From positions 248,001 to 312,000 of the forward strand of contig JAHGAU010000004.1 of assembly GCA_019925105.1 (NCBI GenBank): DNA of 64,000 nt. Direction: 5' to 3'. The notes under the pieces were generated by a model. It was not told the origin of the DNA and did not search any database. It was given only the letters and a program-made list of their open reading frames with translations. Numbering within the stretch: the first letter of the stretch is position 1; the number at the start of each line of letters is the position of its first letter. Positions 38,334-52,069 of this stretch are shown here, in pieces. The position numbers and the translations under genes are program-made. Origin of the DNA: Niebla homalea (lineage: Eukaryota > Ascomycota > Lecanoromycetes > Lecanorales > Ramalinaceae).

Positions 38334-41300
38334 TTAAATATTATAAAATAAAACCGTTAAATTATATATTATAGATTAAAAATATATTTATTTAACTTTT
38401 TTAATAGTCTTTTCCTTTTCCTTTTAAATAACCCTTAATTAATTAAATATTTTTTAATTTTTATACTTAAAAATTTATTTAATTAATTTTTTCATTTATA
38501 TAATTACGGTTATATATCCTTTATTTTAATAAGTTTTAACTCTTTAAGAAGACTTTATTATCGGGATTATTTCGTTAATTATTTTATTTAATATTTTTAT
38601 TACTTATTTTATAAAGAAGTTAATCCGGTCTTTATTATTTAATTAAAGGAGGTTTATAAACTATATTATTATTTTCTCTACTTTCATATAAACCTTTACT
38701 TCCTTAACCGTTTTTTATACCCTCCTTACCGGTAATAATAAGGTCGTATTAACGATTTAATTTAAGGTTATTTCTATCGGTATATAATCTGAGTTATATT
38801 TTAAGTCTTTTTATGGCCTGTATATAATAATTATATTAATAATATCTTTTAAGTTAAACGTTAAGTTAATTATAGTCTTAAATCCTTGGTTCCTTTATAA
38901 TATAGTCTTTTTTAACGTTAATAAGGTAAAATCGGATTAAATAATAATTATTAATAATTCTTTAAATTTAATATAATTAATTATATGCTTTTTTTCGTTT
39001 TACTTAATATAATAAAGATTAAAGTCTTTTATTAAGAAATATTACCGGGTACGGTCATAAGATCCTTAAATAACGGGATTATAAAGGGCCTTTTTTTTAT
39101 TAATTAACGGCGGATTATATATATTATAAATATTTAAGTTTCCCTTAATATTTTTTTTTATATAATTTAGAGTATAGATAAATTCTTTTTATAATAGATT
39201 ACTCTTTAATTATTTATATTTAACCTTTTATTTATAAAGCCATATATTTATATCGTTTTATTTCCTTTAAAAATTAAATAAAAACCATCTTTTAAATTAA
39301 TTAAAAAGTATATATATAAATTATATAACGGCTTTTATATTATTATAATATTAATATTTTTTACTTTTTTAAATTTAAATATTAATATTATAGCTTCAAT
39401 TATTTCTTTTTATACGTTATATTATATTACTTTTAAAAGTATAAACGTATTATATATTAACTTTTATTAAGTCCTCCCCGTTAATTTTTATATATATAAA
39501 TAGTCTCTTTTTAAGGTTAGGCGTTATTTATCCCGGTTTTCTTATTATAAAGATTATTTTAATTAAGCGGCCGGCTTTAAAAGTTAATATTATTATAAGC
39601 CTCCTTTTCTTTATATTATTAATTATTACGTTTTATCCTTTTTTATTTAATGGACTTTATTTACGTTTTAAGACCATCCTTAATTACTTTACCGGTTTAA
39701 ATTTATATAAATTATTACGTTAAACCTTAATTATTATTTTAATTTTTTTATATTAAGTTTCTTTAATCTTTATTATATATTATAAGTTTTATATTAAGTA
39801 ATTATTATTTTTATATATTATATAGTTTGGTATATTTTTTATTAAGCTTTTTATTATTAAGCCCGCGTATTTATACGTATTATACTTTTTAACGTATATT
39901 ATATACATCGTATTATTAAGGTACCTTATAATAGTATATCCGTACTTTTAATATTTAAAGTATTAATAAATATCTATTATTTAATCTTATAACCTTATTA
40001 ATTTAAGGGACTTACCCTTTATTACCTTTTTATTGAAAATATTATTATATATCCTTATTAACGTTATACTTAAAATAACCGTAAAATACCTTTTTATCCG
40101 GTTAAAAGTATCTAGTTTCTTTATTATAGGGGAAGATTATAATTAATAATCTTTAACCCGGGATAAAGGACTATATTCTCCCTTTTTATCAGTTTTAAAA
40201 TAATCTCTTTTTTTTTCTTTTATAAACCTTATTAAATATATTCCGTTTATTACGATAATGAATAAATACCTTAATTTTTTTATAATTTTTTTTTATATTA
40301 ATTTATTTTTTAACTTCTTAAGCTTTTCTTTTACCTTTAATAGAATTATATTAAGGAGGATATCCTTACTTTATAATTTATATATTACGATAATTTATTT
40401 TATTAACAATTCTTTTATTATTTTAAACGCTTTTATTAATTATAACGGGTTTATTTTTATAATTATATTCTTCTTTTTTTTTACTTAATAATTATATAAT
40501 TATTATCCTTACCTTCTTTAATACCGCCGTTTTCTTTTTAATTTTTATTTCCTTTACCGCCGATATAAATATTACTTTTATAACCTTTATTATTTAATTT
40601 ACTTTTATTTTTATCTGTAAAGCTTCTCCCGTTATTCCTTTATTTTATATATAGTCTTTTTAATTCCTTTCGCATTTTTTTACCGGTATTTTTATTACCG
40701 CCTTTTAAGCTCCGCGTAACCTTTTTAATTCCTTTAATCCCGCCTTTATTTTTATGTAAAAGTCTTTTATCCTTTATAGCTTAATTTATACTATCGGCTA
40801 GGTTTTTAATATAATATTTTTCTATTTAATTATAAAAAAACCTTTTAATATTTTTATTATTTCTTCCCTTATTATATTCTTTCCGCGTGTTTTATAATTA
40901 CCCTTTTTTATAATTTATCTTTAATTACTTAATGCTCTTTTATTTTTACCTGGCTTTCTCTTAATTTATATATACTTAATAAGGTTTTCTCCGCCTTTAT
41001 TTATTTTTTATCCGTCACTATATATTATTTTTATCTTTTTATCTTTTATTTACCCTTTATAATTACGTTATTTTTATACGTTATACGCGTTTTTTTACGC
41101 ATATCTTATTAATTATAAGCTTTTTATTCGATTTAGGAGTTCTTTATTATATAGTTCTCGTACCATTTATATAAATTGTTATTATTTCCGTTAATAGGGA
41201 CCGTTTACCCTTTTACCCCTTTTATTTCCATTATTATTCCGTTTCCGTTTATCGCATTTAAGGCCCTTACCTTATTATTACTTAAGCTATATACGCGTAT

Positions 41301-41357
41301 ATCGTTTTGAACCTCTGGGGTCCCGTTGTTCGTCGCCATTCTTCAAAATTAATTATG
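38334..41357 (-). mobile_element. LINE copy G, 5' half
   Basis: This resumes copy G after LINE H. The right end bears the ORF1 start in reverse complement (GTCGCCAT at 41333-41340, next to GACCTCTGGGGTCCCG when read on the plus strand) and a leader of about 17 bp. The 13-bp target duplication ATACGGATATTAT follows at 41358-41370. Together with 29549-32350 this gives a full-length element of about 5.8 kb. Confidence 0.9.
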
Positions 41358-41370
41358 ATACGGATATTAT

Positions 41371-42097
41371 AGATATTAAAAGGGAAAATAATAATACTTA
41401 AAGGGATATTAATACTTAAAAGGATATAAATATTTAAGGGGATATAAATATTTAAGGCGAGAATATTATTAATATTAATATTAACGTTAATATAAACGTA
41501 TAAATAATTAAAATTATTATTATAAGACTTAGTATAATTATTATTATACTTATTATAATCTTTAGAGAATATAATTAGTAAATAATTCTTTCCTTGATTT
41601 CAATTAATTAATATTTATTAAATAATACTTTAAGAATAAATATTAAAATTTTAATATATCCCTATTTTATCCCAGCGGGATAAGGATAAAATAAGATGGA
41701 ATATAGCTTTATCCTATCTTATACGGGATAAGATATATATTTTTAAATCCCGTCCTATCCCGTCCCGTTTCCCGGAGTAAAAAAAGTCTTAAAACGCTAT
41801 AAGTTTTATCTGCGTTATAAACGGTTTAATTTTCCGGTTGGTTTTAATTATAGGTTCTACTATAGTTAATAGAAATATAGTAATAGTAAATTATAAAGTT
41901 AAAAATATATAAAATTGATAATTTAACGAAACAAACCTAATACGTTATAAAGACTTTATATATTTCGAGCCGCTTTTCCGGGTTAAAGTAATAAAAAATT
42001 ATAAAGTATATCTTAATACCGGTAAATAATAACCGGTACTTCTTCTTAAATATGTTCTTCTTACCTTAAGGCTTAACTTTAAAAGAATAATGTTTTG
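41371..42097. other. Inter-LINE spacer with an 18-bp tandem repeat
   Basis: This is the right half of the pre-insertion target of LINE G. At about 41395-41462 there are about four units of GGATATAAATATTTAAGG. At 41690-41775 there is a cluster of CCCGTCC/GGGATAAGAT words with inverted partners (for example TATCCCGTCCCGTTTCCCGG). No gene was seen. Confidence 0.5.
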
Positions 42098-43026
42098 ATT
42101 AATTGATTGATTAATTGATTTATACTACGGATCTAGTTAAGTTAATTCCGGCGTTCCTTATTAGTCGGCTTTTAAGCTTTATTAATAACCGTAAAAACCT
42201 GATATCTATAACGTTAAAATTAAAAACCGGTATTTACTTAACTTTTATTTTTATTTTAAAGGATAAAAAGCGTCCCCGGCCGTTTAAAGAATAATAATTT
42301 ATTTATCCGTTTGTTTTAAAGAAAACCTATAATATTATAACCGAGTCCTTTTAAGGCTTATTTTTAAATTTATTATTCTTCTATCCTTTTACGGATCCGC
42401 TTTATATTAATCTTTTAGATAATACCTTTAAATATCCTTACCGGTATATGTATTATAATTGTTTTAATCGTAATTACCTTTTTATTTTATTATTACGGCC
42501 GTTTCTTTTAAAGACTTTTAATAAGCGTTAATTGTTGTATCTTTTTAATTATAAAAGACGCTTTCCGGTTTATATAATTATTATAATTAATATTTACCTT
42601 TCCTTTTCCTCTTTAATTAATAACGGGCCTTTTTTATAAGGTTTTCGGTAACCTTATTTATTTTATTAATAAAATTAAATTAAAGTAATAAGTTTATAAA
42701 TATTATAAACCTTATAACTATTTAAATACCTTATTTTATAAAAAGTATTTTACGGATTCCAGTACCGGGGCAGGTATTATTTTATATATACCGTTAATTA
42801 TTCTTAAATATCGGTTTCAGACTTTTTATAGTAATTAAATAAGCTCTTTTTTATATCCGAGGGTATCTTTAGGCTTATATTAAATAGCCGTTATATATAT
42901 TATAACCGGTTTTATTACCGCTTAATAAACGGGTTTAACCTTTTATAAAGTAGTATTCTATATTAACGTTATAAGATACTTAAAGCCTTTTTCCTAGGAA
43001 ACTATCTTCCTTTAAACCTTTTTTAT

Positions 43027-44686
43027 TGTCAGGTACTAAAAGTACTGGGGTGAAAATGTGGGTATAATATGTATGATGAGTAGCTATCTAGCTATGAAGG
43101 TGGGAAATATAAGTGTATACGCCAAGCACCGGAACAAGGTAAGTCCGCTCCGTGCCAAGGAATCCTCCCATGCTCTATACCGTAATAATATACCTATAAT
43201 AAAGTGAAAAAAGCGACGTTTACGACGCACTATATTTACTATAAAACACTATAGATGTTAACATACTCGGTAATAAAGATAGCCGAAAGGAAGCTTTAAA
43301 TATATAAATTATATTAATTAAATAAGTAATTATTAAAAAATAAAAAGTCATAAAATCGTATATTAAAAAAATCGAAAAACAATAAACCGGAGAGTTATCA
43401 TAATTTACCCGGGAAATAATCGTGGATTTAAGGATTATGATTAAGTAAAATTGCTTAAAAACGTAATCTCTAAAGTATTACTATAAATATAATATTATTA
43501 AGTTATATTTCTTATTTATTAATAAGCTCGTAATTATTATATTATAGGGACGTTAATATTAAAGTCGTCGTTATCATTAAAATTAAAGTTATTATTATTA
43601 TTAAAGTTAAAGGTAAAATTATTATTTTCCTTTTTTTCCTTGATCTTATTATATACGTAATAAACTTTATATTAAAAAGATATATAATTTATATTCTCGT
43701 TATTTTTTTTAACTATATATACCTATATTATAATTAATATAATAAACGTAATTTAAATTTTACGTATTTAATTTACACTTAAAGTTTATATTTATAAGTA
43801 AAATAATAAAATATTTAGGATACGGTTAAAGGTCCTATTTAACGCCAAAGTACCTAATTAAAAGGATATTATCTATAAGTATTATAGTTAAAGGCTCTTT
43901 CTTATTTAAAAATTCTTAATTTAAGGATTTTAAGGCAAACTTCTAAAGTAAAAATAACGGAGTAAATAAAATCTTTACTTATGAGGTAAATAAAATCCTT
44001 ATTTACGGTATTAACAGAGTAAATAGATTTAAAGATATTATACTTAATTTTAATATAAACTTATTAAAAAGGTCTTTAAGTATTATAGGTAATATTACTT
44101 TTCATAATAATACTTTAATTACTATTGATTTTAATAAAATAAAAGATTTAAAAAATATAAATCTTATATAAAGATTATAGATGGTAAAGTAAAAGTTAAG
44201 TAAAAAACAGTTAACTAATAAACTTATTAATAAAAATATTAATAAAAAAATCTTAAATCTTATAAATAACATTTAAGGTATAAGTAATTTAATCGATTTA
44301 AAAGTTAAAGAGTATAATAATAACGAGGATAAAGCTAAGGCTAAACTCGATAAAACTCCTAATAAAGGTATTATTGGTTTAATATGTATTTTATTAAAAG
44401 GATTTACTTCATTAATAATAAAGGATTAAATAGATAAGCTATAACGTAAACACCTTAACTTAAAGTAAAAAAGGTTATATTCAATCTACGATAATAGTTA
44501 AATACTAGTTATTACTATTATTTATCAGGTATTAATAGTATTAAGGTAAAATTATGGGTATAATATATATAATAAGTAGCTATTTAACTATAAAAGTGGG
44601 AAATATAAATGTATACGCCAACAACCACCGGAAAAAGGTAAGTCCGCTCCGTGCCAAGGAATCCTCCCATGGTCCATACCGTGACA
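43027..44686. mobile_element. Complete short LTR element (1.66 kb) with two LTRs and TSD TTTAT
   Basis: Two related LTRs, 43027-43187 (starts TGTCAGGTACTAAAAG) and 44523-44686 (starts TATCAGGTATTAATAG, ends CCATACCGTGACA), bound a 1.33-kb TA-rich interior. TTTAT lies at 43022-43026 and 44687-44691, and the LINE reads through if the element is removed. The interior is too short for gag-pol and has no open frame, so this is a non-autonomous (TRIM/LARD-like) or internally deleted element. The end of the 5' LTR and the first part of the 3' LTR, the sides facing the interior, carry most of the transition changes. No primer-binding site was identified, so the strand is not called. Confidence 0.75.
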
Positions 44687-44903
44687 TTTATATGATTTTT
44701 TTAGTTAAACTTTTCATTAATTTAAAAGTTAAAAACTTTAATATTAACTTTTAATTTTATTATAACTTTATTTCGATTTATTATAACTATTATATTATAT
44801 AGCTTTAAGCTCTTAATTTTATAAATAAACTTATTTTTATATAATATAAACCGGGCTTTATATGGTTTTATCTATTATCAATAAACCTTATAGGTTTACT
44901 TTA

Positions 44904-45086
44904 TATTATATGCAAAGGCCATTGCCAAAACCTTTACGGGCATTAAGGCCTAAAGGGGTATAGCGGATGCCCGGTGCTTAACGCATACTTATATTTACTC
45001 TTATATAGTACTTACATAGATTATTATTCATACACTTACCACTTACTTTTATAATGTATTTACTTATCACTACCTAGTGCATAACA
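44904..45086. repeat. Solo LTR-like element of a second family, TSD CTTTA
   Basis: A 183-bp block of higher G+C starts TATTATATGCAAAGGCC (probably originally TGTTAT) and ends AGTGCATAACA, bounded by CTTTA at 44899-44903 and 45087-45091. Removing it restores the LINE I sequence (TTTACTTTAACTTTAAATAA) as in copy E. The termini form a short inverted pair (TRTTAT/ATAACA). It has no similarity to the other LTRs in the window. A small DNA transposon with 5-bp duplications is the alternative. Confidence 0.6.
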
Positions 45087-45541
45087 CTTTAACTTTAAAT
45101 AATTTATATAAATAAAACTATTATAGATTAATAAGTAAATATTATTAATAAAACCTTTAACCTAGACTTTCTGCTTTAACTTAATTAATTCTTTAATCAA
45201 CGGGCTATTAAAAAATAAGAATAAAATAAGGGAAATAAATAACCCTTAAGGAATCCCGGTTATAACGGGCTTTTTTAAGCTTATTTTTTATTTTAAATTA
45301 ATTAATATTATTTAATTATATAAAAAGCTTTTAACTTATTGTAAAAGGAAAAATAATATCCTTTTTTTCTATAAGTTATATAATAATCTTTAATAATTTA
45401 TTTTATTAAAAACGCTTATAACATTTAATAAAAAAAAAAAGGGTTATTATATACTTCCTTTTATAGCCTTATACCGTATATATACCGTCGATTAAATTTT
45501 AAGGGTTAGTTTTATTAATTATTCTCTTTTTTTGTACTTAT

Positions 45542-45754
45542 TTATTCGTCGGGGAAAAGCCTATAATCTTTTATATAATTATTAAGGATTTTCGTAATTA
45601 CCCTCTTAAGGGCCTTCCTTAACATAGAAAAAAGCGCGATTAACCTATAAGCTTTTATCTTTAAATAGTCTAATTTAACCGGTTTCTTAAGGATTATAGT
45701 TTTAACCTCCTTAAATTTATAAAAGTAATAATTAATATTGAAGTAAACTTGCAA
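45542..45754 (-). pseudogene. LINE reverse transcriptase fragment in copy I
   Basis: A 70-codon open stretch reads YKFKEVKTIILKKPVKLDY, then AYRLIALFSMLRKALKRVI, then RLFPDE. This is the fingers region of non-LTR reverse transcriptases (W/YK-x-A/V-x-I-x-L-x-KPGK-x-D, AYRPI-x-LL-x-x-GK-x-x-E, LLPxxQ), of the Tad/I/Jockey type. It sits at the position expected from the LINE layout and confirms the family as LINEs. The frame is open only because this patch is less mutated; PGK has become PVK and RPI has become RLI. It is not a gene in its own right. Confidence 0.8.
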
Positions 45755-46276
45755 TAAGTAAATAAAGACTTCCTTAAATAATATTGTTATTATAAATAAA
45801 AACTTATTTAGGATTCTGTCAAATTTAAAACCTTAATTTTTTCTATCAATCGTTTTAATTATTATTTTTTAAGTTATAATTCTATTTATCGTTACCGGGT
45901 CCGGGTATATAATACCCTTTATATTGAATAAATTAAAGTTTAACGGAAAAGGAAAAAAAGCTTCTTTAAACGGTTTGATTTTATCGTTAAAGGTAATAAT
46001 CATTATCTTATTAAGCCTTTTAAGAAACGGGAATTTAAGTATAAATTTAAATTTTTTATTTTATGTTTTATTATATTTTATTAGATTTTAAAGCCTATAA
46101 AAGGAGACGGTTAGGTTTTAAACTACCGACCGGAAATTTATTTACTTAGCCTTTTTAATAATCTTTTCCTTTTCCTTTTAGGCTTCCTTTAATTATATAA
46201 GTATCTTTTAATTCCTATATTTAATAATTTATTTAATTAATGTTTTTATTTTTACAATTATTATTATATATTTTTC

Positions 46277-49200
46277 GAACCTTAAGTAATTGAATTGAAT
46301 GATGATGGCGACGAATAACGGGACCCCAGAGGTCAGAAACGATGCACGCGTATATAGCTTAAGTAATAATAAGGATAATACCTTAAATATAATAAGCGGA
46401 AGCGGAATAATAATAAAGGTAAAAAGGGAGGAAGGGTAAGCGGCTTAAATTAATAAAAACGGTAATAAGTCGTATAAATAACGTAATAAATATAAGATAA
46501 AAAGGTTTTAAATCGAATAAAAAGCCTATAATTAATAAAATACGCGTAAAGAAATACGTATAATACGTAAAGGTATTATTATAAAGGGTAATAAATAAAG
46601 GGCGGAAGGGATAAGGACGGTACGTAAGGACGGATAAGGGGTAAACGGAAACGTAAAAACCTTATTAAATATATATAAATTAAGAAAGAATTAAATCAAA
46701 ATAAAAAGATATTAAATAAATAAAAATAAATTATAAAAAAAAAAAATTATTAAATATATAAAGGAAAAATAAAAGGGGAGGAAACGGTAAAGGCGTTAAA
46801 AGGCCTTCTTATAATTATATAGAAAAATATTACGTTAAAAATTTAACCGATATTATAAATCGGATTACGGAAAGTAAAAATTTTTTATATAAATATAAAA
46901 AGAAACTTAAAAGAATTAAAAAGGTTATATAAAGCTTAAGAAACAATAATAAAAACGCCGGCGGACGGAAACGAAGAAAAATAAAGAAAATATATATAAA
47001 GTAAAAGAATAACGGGGGAAGCTTTAAAGAAGGGAGCGGAAATAAATTAAATAATAAAAATAATAAAAACGGCGTTAATATTAATAATAAAGGAAATAGA
47101 AATAAAAAAGAAAATAGTAGTATTAAAGAAAATAAAAATAATAACCGTATAATTATTAAATAAAAAAAGAGAAATATAATAATAAAAGTAAACCCGTTAT
47201 AATTAATAAAGGTATTTAAAATAATAGGAGAATTATTAACGGAGTAAATTATTACGGTATATAAGCTATAAAACGGGGATATCCTCCTTAATATAACCTT
47301 ATTAAAAATGAAAAAAGGCTAAAGAAATTAAAGGGATAAACCGGTAAAAAAGGGTATAAGACGGTAAAGGTATTAAGGTAATCCTTTATTATTATGGTAA
47401 ACGGGATATATTCAATAAAGTTTATAAGGAAGGAAAAGGAAATTACTTTAAAACGGATAAAAAAAAAAAGAATATAGTTTTTTATTTTAAATTAAAGATT
47501 ATTAATTATAATCTCTTTTTATAATAAAAAGATTAAACGTTTTTAATTATATAAAGAAATACTTTACGGTTATCTTAAATATAATATTAATAAGGATATA
47601 TAATAATATTTTTAATAAAAAGGTAATAAAGGGTAAGTTTTTTAAATTAATAAGATTTTAAGATCGGGTAACGGATATCTATTAATACTTTAAATATTAA
47701 AGGTACGGATATATTATTACGAGATACCTTAATAATATAAAGTATATAATATATATTAAAGGGTATAATACGTATAAATACGTTAACTTAATAATAAAGA
47801 ACTTAATAAAGAATACGTTAAAATATATAACGTATAATAATAATAATTACTTAATATAAGACTTACGGTATATAATAAGAATAAAAAAACTTAATATAAA
47901 AAAATTAAGATAATAGTTAAGGTTTAACGTTATAATTTATATAAATTTAAATTAATAAAATAATTAAAAACGGTCTTAAAACGTAAATAAAGTTTATTAA
48001 ATAAGGAAAAATAAAATATAATATTTAATAATATAAGAAAGAGGAAACTTATAATAATATTAATTTTTAAAGTTAACCGTTTAATTAAGATTATTATTAT
48101 AATAAAAAGATTAAAATAAATAACGCTTAACCTTAAAAAAAAAGATTATTTATATAAATAAAAATTAATAAAGAAAGCCCGATAAACGTTAATATTTAAT
48201 ATATTTACGCTTTTAAGGATAATATAATATAACGTATGTAAAAAAGTAATTAAAGCTATAATATTAATATTTAAATTTAAAAAAATAAAGGATATTAATA
48301 TTATAACGATATAAAAGCTATTATATAATTCGTATATTTATTTTTTAATTAACCCGGAAAATAGTTTTTATTTAACCTTTAAAGGTAATAAAATAATACG
48401 GACGTATTTTTTTATTAATAAAAATTAAATATAAATAATTAAAATATTATTTATTATAAAGGGAATTTATATACGTTCCGGATTATATAAAAAAGGGATA
48501 TTAAGGATAACTTAAATATTTATAATACGTATAATCTGCCTCCGATTAATAAGAAAAACCCTTTTATAATTCCGTTATTTAAGGATATTATAACCGTATT
48601 TAATAAGTATTTCTTAATAAAAGACTTTAATCTTTATTATATTTAATAAAATAAAAATAATTATATAATTAATTATATTAAATTTAAGGAGTTATTAATA
48701 ATTATTATACGGTTTAATTTTATATTATTAACGTTAAAAAAAACTATTATATAAGAAAATTATAAACTTAAGATTATAATTAACTTAATATTTAACTTAA
48801 AAATATTATTAACTTAATTATAATATATAAACTTTAAAAGGATTTAAAATACGGTTCGGATTATATCTTAATATAAATAACTTTAAATTAATCCGTTAAT
48901 ATAATTCCGTTTTTACCGTTTAAATAAGCGTAAAAAATAATTAAAGAAGTTAAAATATTTATAAAAACGGTAAAAATAATATTTTAATTAATAGAGCTCC
49001 TTTAATTTAATAATAAAAAATAAATTAACCGTTTTATAAAGTAAATAATAAAAGCTTTAAATAAAATAATTAATATTATAATCTTAATAATAAAGCCGTC
49101 TTAAAAAGTTAAAACTTATTAAAATAAAAAGTATATAAAAGTAATTATAAAAATAAAAACGCTTATAAAGTAAATTATTAAGTATAAGAATTAAAAGATA

Positions 49201-52069
49201 TTTTAACGGTTAAAAGAAATATATAAAAAAAAAAAAAGAAAATCATCCGGAAGGTTAAATAAATATACTTCCGGGCTATAATATATAACTCGGCGGTTTC
49301 CCCTTATAATATCTGGAAGTTAATAAAATACGGTAAAAAATAAAATAAAAATTTTGAATTTATCTTTAAGTTTTTACCCTTAAAAAGATTAAACGGTATA
49401 ATAATAAATACCTTTAACGGTAAAATTAAGGCTTTTAAAAAGCGTTTTTTCCTTTATTACCGGACGTTAATTTAATAAATATTAATAATACGATATATTT
49501 TAAATTAATAATAATAAATAAAATAATAACTTAAGAAATAATAATTAAGGCAATTAATAAATTAAAGAAGAATAAAACCCCGGACTTAACGGTATATTAA
49601 ATAAATTTTTATTTATAATAACGTTATTATTTAAAGAAATTTTTATTTATTTATTTTAAGCTTACTTTAATATAGAATATTACCCTTATAAATTTAAGGA
49701 AATTAAAACGATTATCCTTAAGAAGTTAATTAAGTTAAATTATTTAAAAATAAAATTATATAAACTTATAATATTCCTTTATATATTAAGAAAGGCTTTA
49801 AAGACGGTAATTATAAAGATCTTAAATAATTATATAAAAAAAATATAGGTTATTCCTTAATTAATAAATAAAGGTAAGAAGAAAACGATTAACGGAGATA
49901 ATTCTTAAAGGCTTAATTAATAGTATATATACGGTATAAGATTATAAGAAGAAACATATTATAAATTTTCTTTCCTTAAATATTATAAGGGCGTTTAATA
50001 AAATAAATTATTAAAGGTTATTATATAATTTACGGAAAAAAAGGATTTTATTTTTCTTTATAAATTAAATAAAGAGTTTCTTAAGTAATTAAGTAACGTT
50101 AATTAACCTAAAATAAAAAATAAGTATAATAAAGCTTATAATAATAGGGATTTTTTAAAAATTATTTATTTCTTTAATATTATTTTTATTCTTTAATAGC
50201 TTATTTATTAAAAACTTAATAAAATTAAAATAAAAGGTTTAAGTAAAAAGCTTTATTAACGATATTTACCTTTTAACTTATAGTATATCCACTTATATAA
50301 ATTATTTAAAGTTAAAATAAACTTATAAAGTTTATTAATAATAAATAAAGATATATAAAGCTTAATTTATTCCGTATAAATATAAGTTTATTTATATAAT
50401 AAAAAGCTTAAAGTTATATAATATAATAATTATAATAAACTTAAATAATATAATAATAAAACCGGAAATTAATATTAAGGTACTTAACCTATAAATTAAT
50501 AGGAAACTGGATTAAAAGGATTATATAAGAAAGCTTTAAAAGAAAATAATTTTATAAGAAAAAGACCTTATTTACCTTACGGTATTAACGTAAAAAGCTA
50601 CTTTATAAAAGGTTAAAACCGTTTATTAAGTAATTATAAAGCTTATAATAATATACGCGGTAGCTATTTAATACGTATTTAAAGATACGCTTAAATATAA
50701 GAAAAAGCCCGTTTAATAACTATAAAAAATTTAAAACCGATATTTAAGAATAATAAGTAAAGTATATAAAGTAACTCCCATCCCGGTATTGGAATCTAAG
50801 GTCTTTATATTATTAATAAAGCTGGTTTTAAATTAAATAATCGCTTAAATAAAACTTAAAAGGGGTATAAACTTAATTATATTAATAAGAAATAAACGTA
50901 TTTATTAAAATTATAAAAAGCCTTAAATAAAAAGGCGCGGAAAAACGGTATTTACCCTTTTTACGGAAGTTAAATTAAAATAAACCAAAAAAGAAATCGA
51001 TTTAACTTATATTTAAGAAGTTAACATAAAAGTATATAAATTCTTATTTAAAGTAAAAGCGGCGGAAAAAAAAAACTATAAAAGTAAAATTAACGGTAAT
51101 TACCTTATAGACTATAAAAAAGTAAATAAAGTATTAATATAAATATAAAGAATTAATCTTTTAAAAGCGATAATATTTAACTTTAAATAATAATAAAATT
51201 ATTAATAAATATTTCCGGCGTTACGGGATTATAAAAAAAAATAATAATACGTTAATAATTTAACTCCGAATAAATAAAAACGGCTTAATTTATTTCCTTT
51301 TTATTATATATATATTAATAACCGGATTAACGTTAATTACGAATATAAATAATGAAAATAGGACGTTATATATATATTAATTTCTTATTTATTATTTAAA
51401 GAGCTTAAACCGGGATTAATTAAAAGGGTAAAAATTAACAATTATCGTTAAATACTTATTAATAAAAAGGGTATTAAAACGGCCGTTAAATTCATAATAA
51501 TTACGGGTTTATTATTATAGTTTAACCTAGTTAAGGAAATAAAAAAAGTGGTTAAGGATTTAATTAAGAAACTTTATTATTAACTTAAAAGTAAAAAACA
51601 GTAACGGAAAAACTATACTTAATAGGGGGTTAAAAGGGCTATAAATACCGGGGCGGCATAAAAAGCGATACTATATTGGTCGGTAAAGTTATATAAATAA
51701 AATAATAATAATATATATATCGGTAAGGATATTTAATAGTATAATTAAAATTTTAAAATTTTAACATTAAATAAACCCGTAAAATAACGGAAGAATAATA
51801 AATTTTAAAGTAATCTTTAAGTGGATTTAATTATAATATTATAGGTTTTCTTAAAAAAAGCGTATAAATAAATTCTTACTTTTTAAACGGTTATAAATAC
51901 TCTTAACCCTTAAGACGTAAGTAAAAATTAGGTAAATACCGGTTTTATTCTTAACGTTATAGATATCGGGTTTTTTACGGTTATTAATAAGGCCAAATAA
52001 CCGAGTATTAAGGAACGCCGGAATTAGCTTAACTAGATCCGTAGTATAAATCAATCAATCAATCAATCA
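46277..52069 (+). mobile_element. LINE copy J, full length (about 5.79 kb), nested in I
   Basis: Plus-strand copy. A leader of about 30 bp precedes the ORF1 start at 46307 (ATGGCGACGAATAACGGGAC), whose first codons read MATNNGTPEVRNDARVYS. The 3' end has the conserved block at about 52008-52050 and five TCAA-type units to 52069. TSD: ATATATTTTTC at 46266-46276 and 52070-52080. Its length of 5793 bp matches E and reconstructed D. No frame is intact beyond about 18 codons of ORF1. J is the least ambiguous reference for the family. Confidence 0.9.

Larger units (their letters stand above)
42098..46276 (-). mobile_element. LINE copy I, 3' part, truncated and interrupted
   Basis: Minus-strand LINE with tail GATTAATTGATTGATTAATT at the left and the conserved 3' block at 42119-42160. 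It carries three later insertions: the LTR element 43027-44686, the LTR 44904-45086, and LINE J at 46277. About 0.65 kb is missing near 42754 compared with copy E. A short continuation (52081-52091) beyond J still matches copies D and E, then similarity stops, so I is 5'-truncated. It holds the best-preserved reverse transcriptase stretch of the window (45542-45754). Confidence 0.85.

Noticed and set aside
44554..44754. 66-codon plus-strand ORF
   Set aside because: It spans the 3' LTR, the target duplication and LINE sequence, so it is not a gene.
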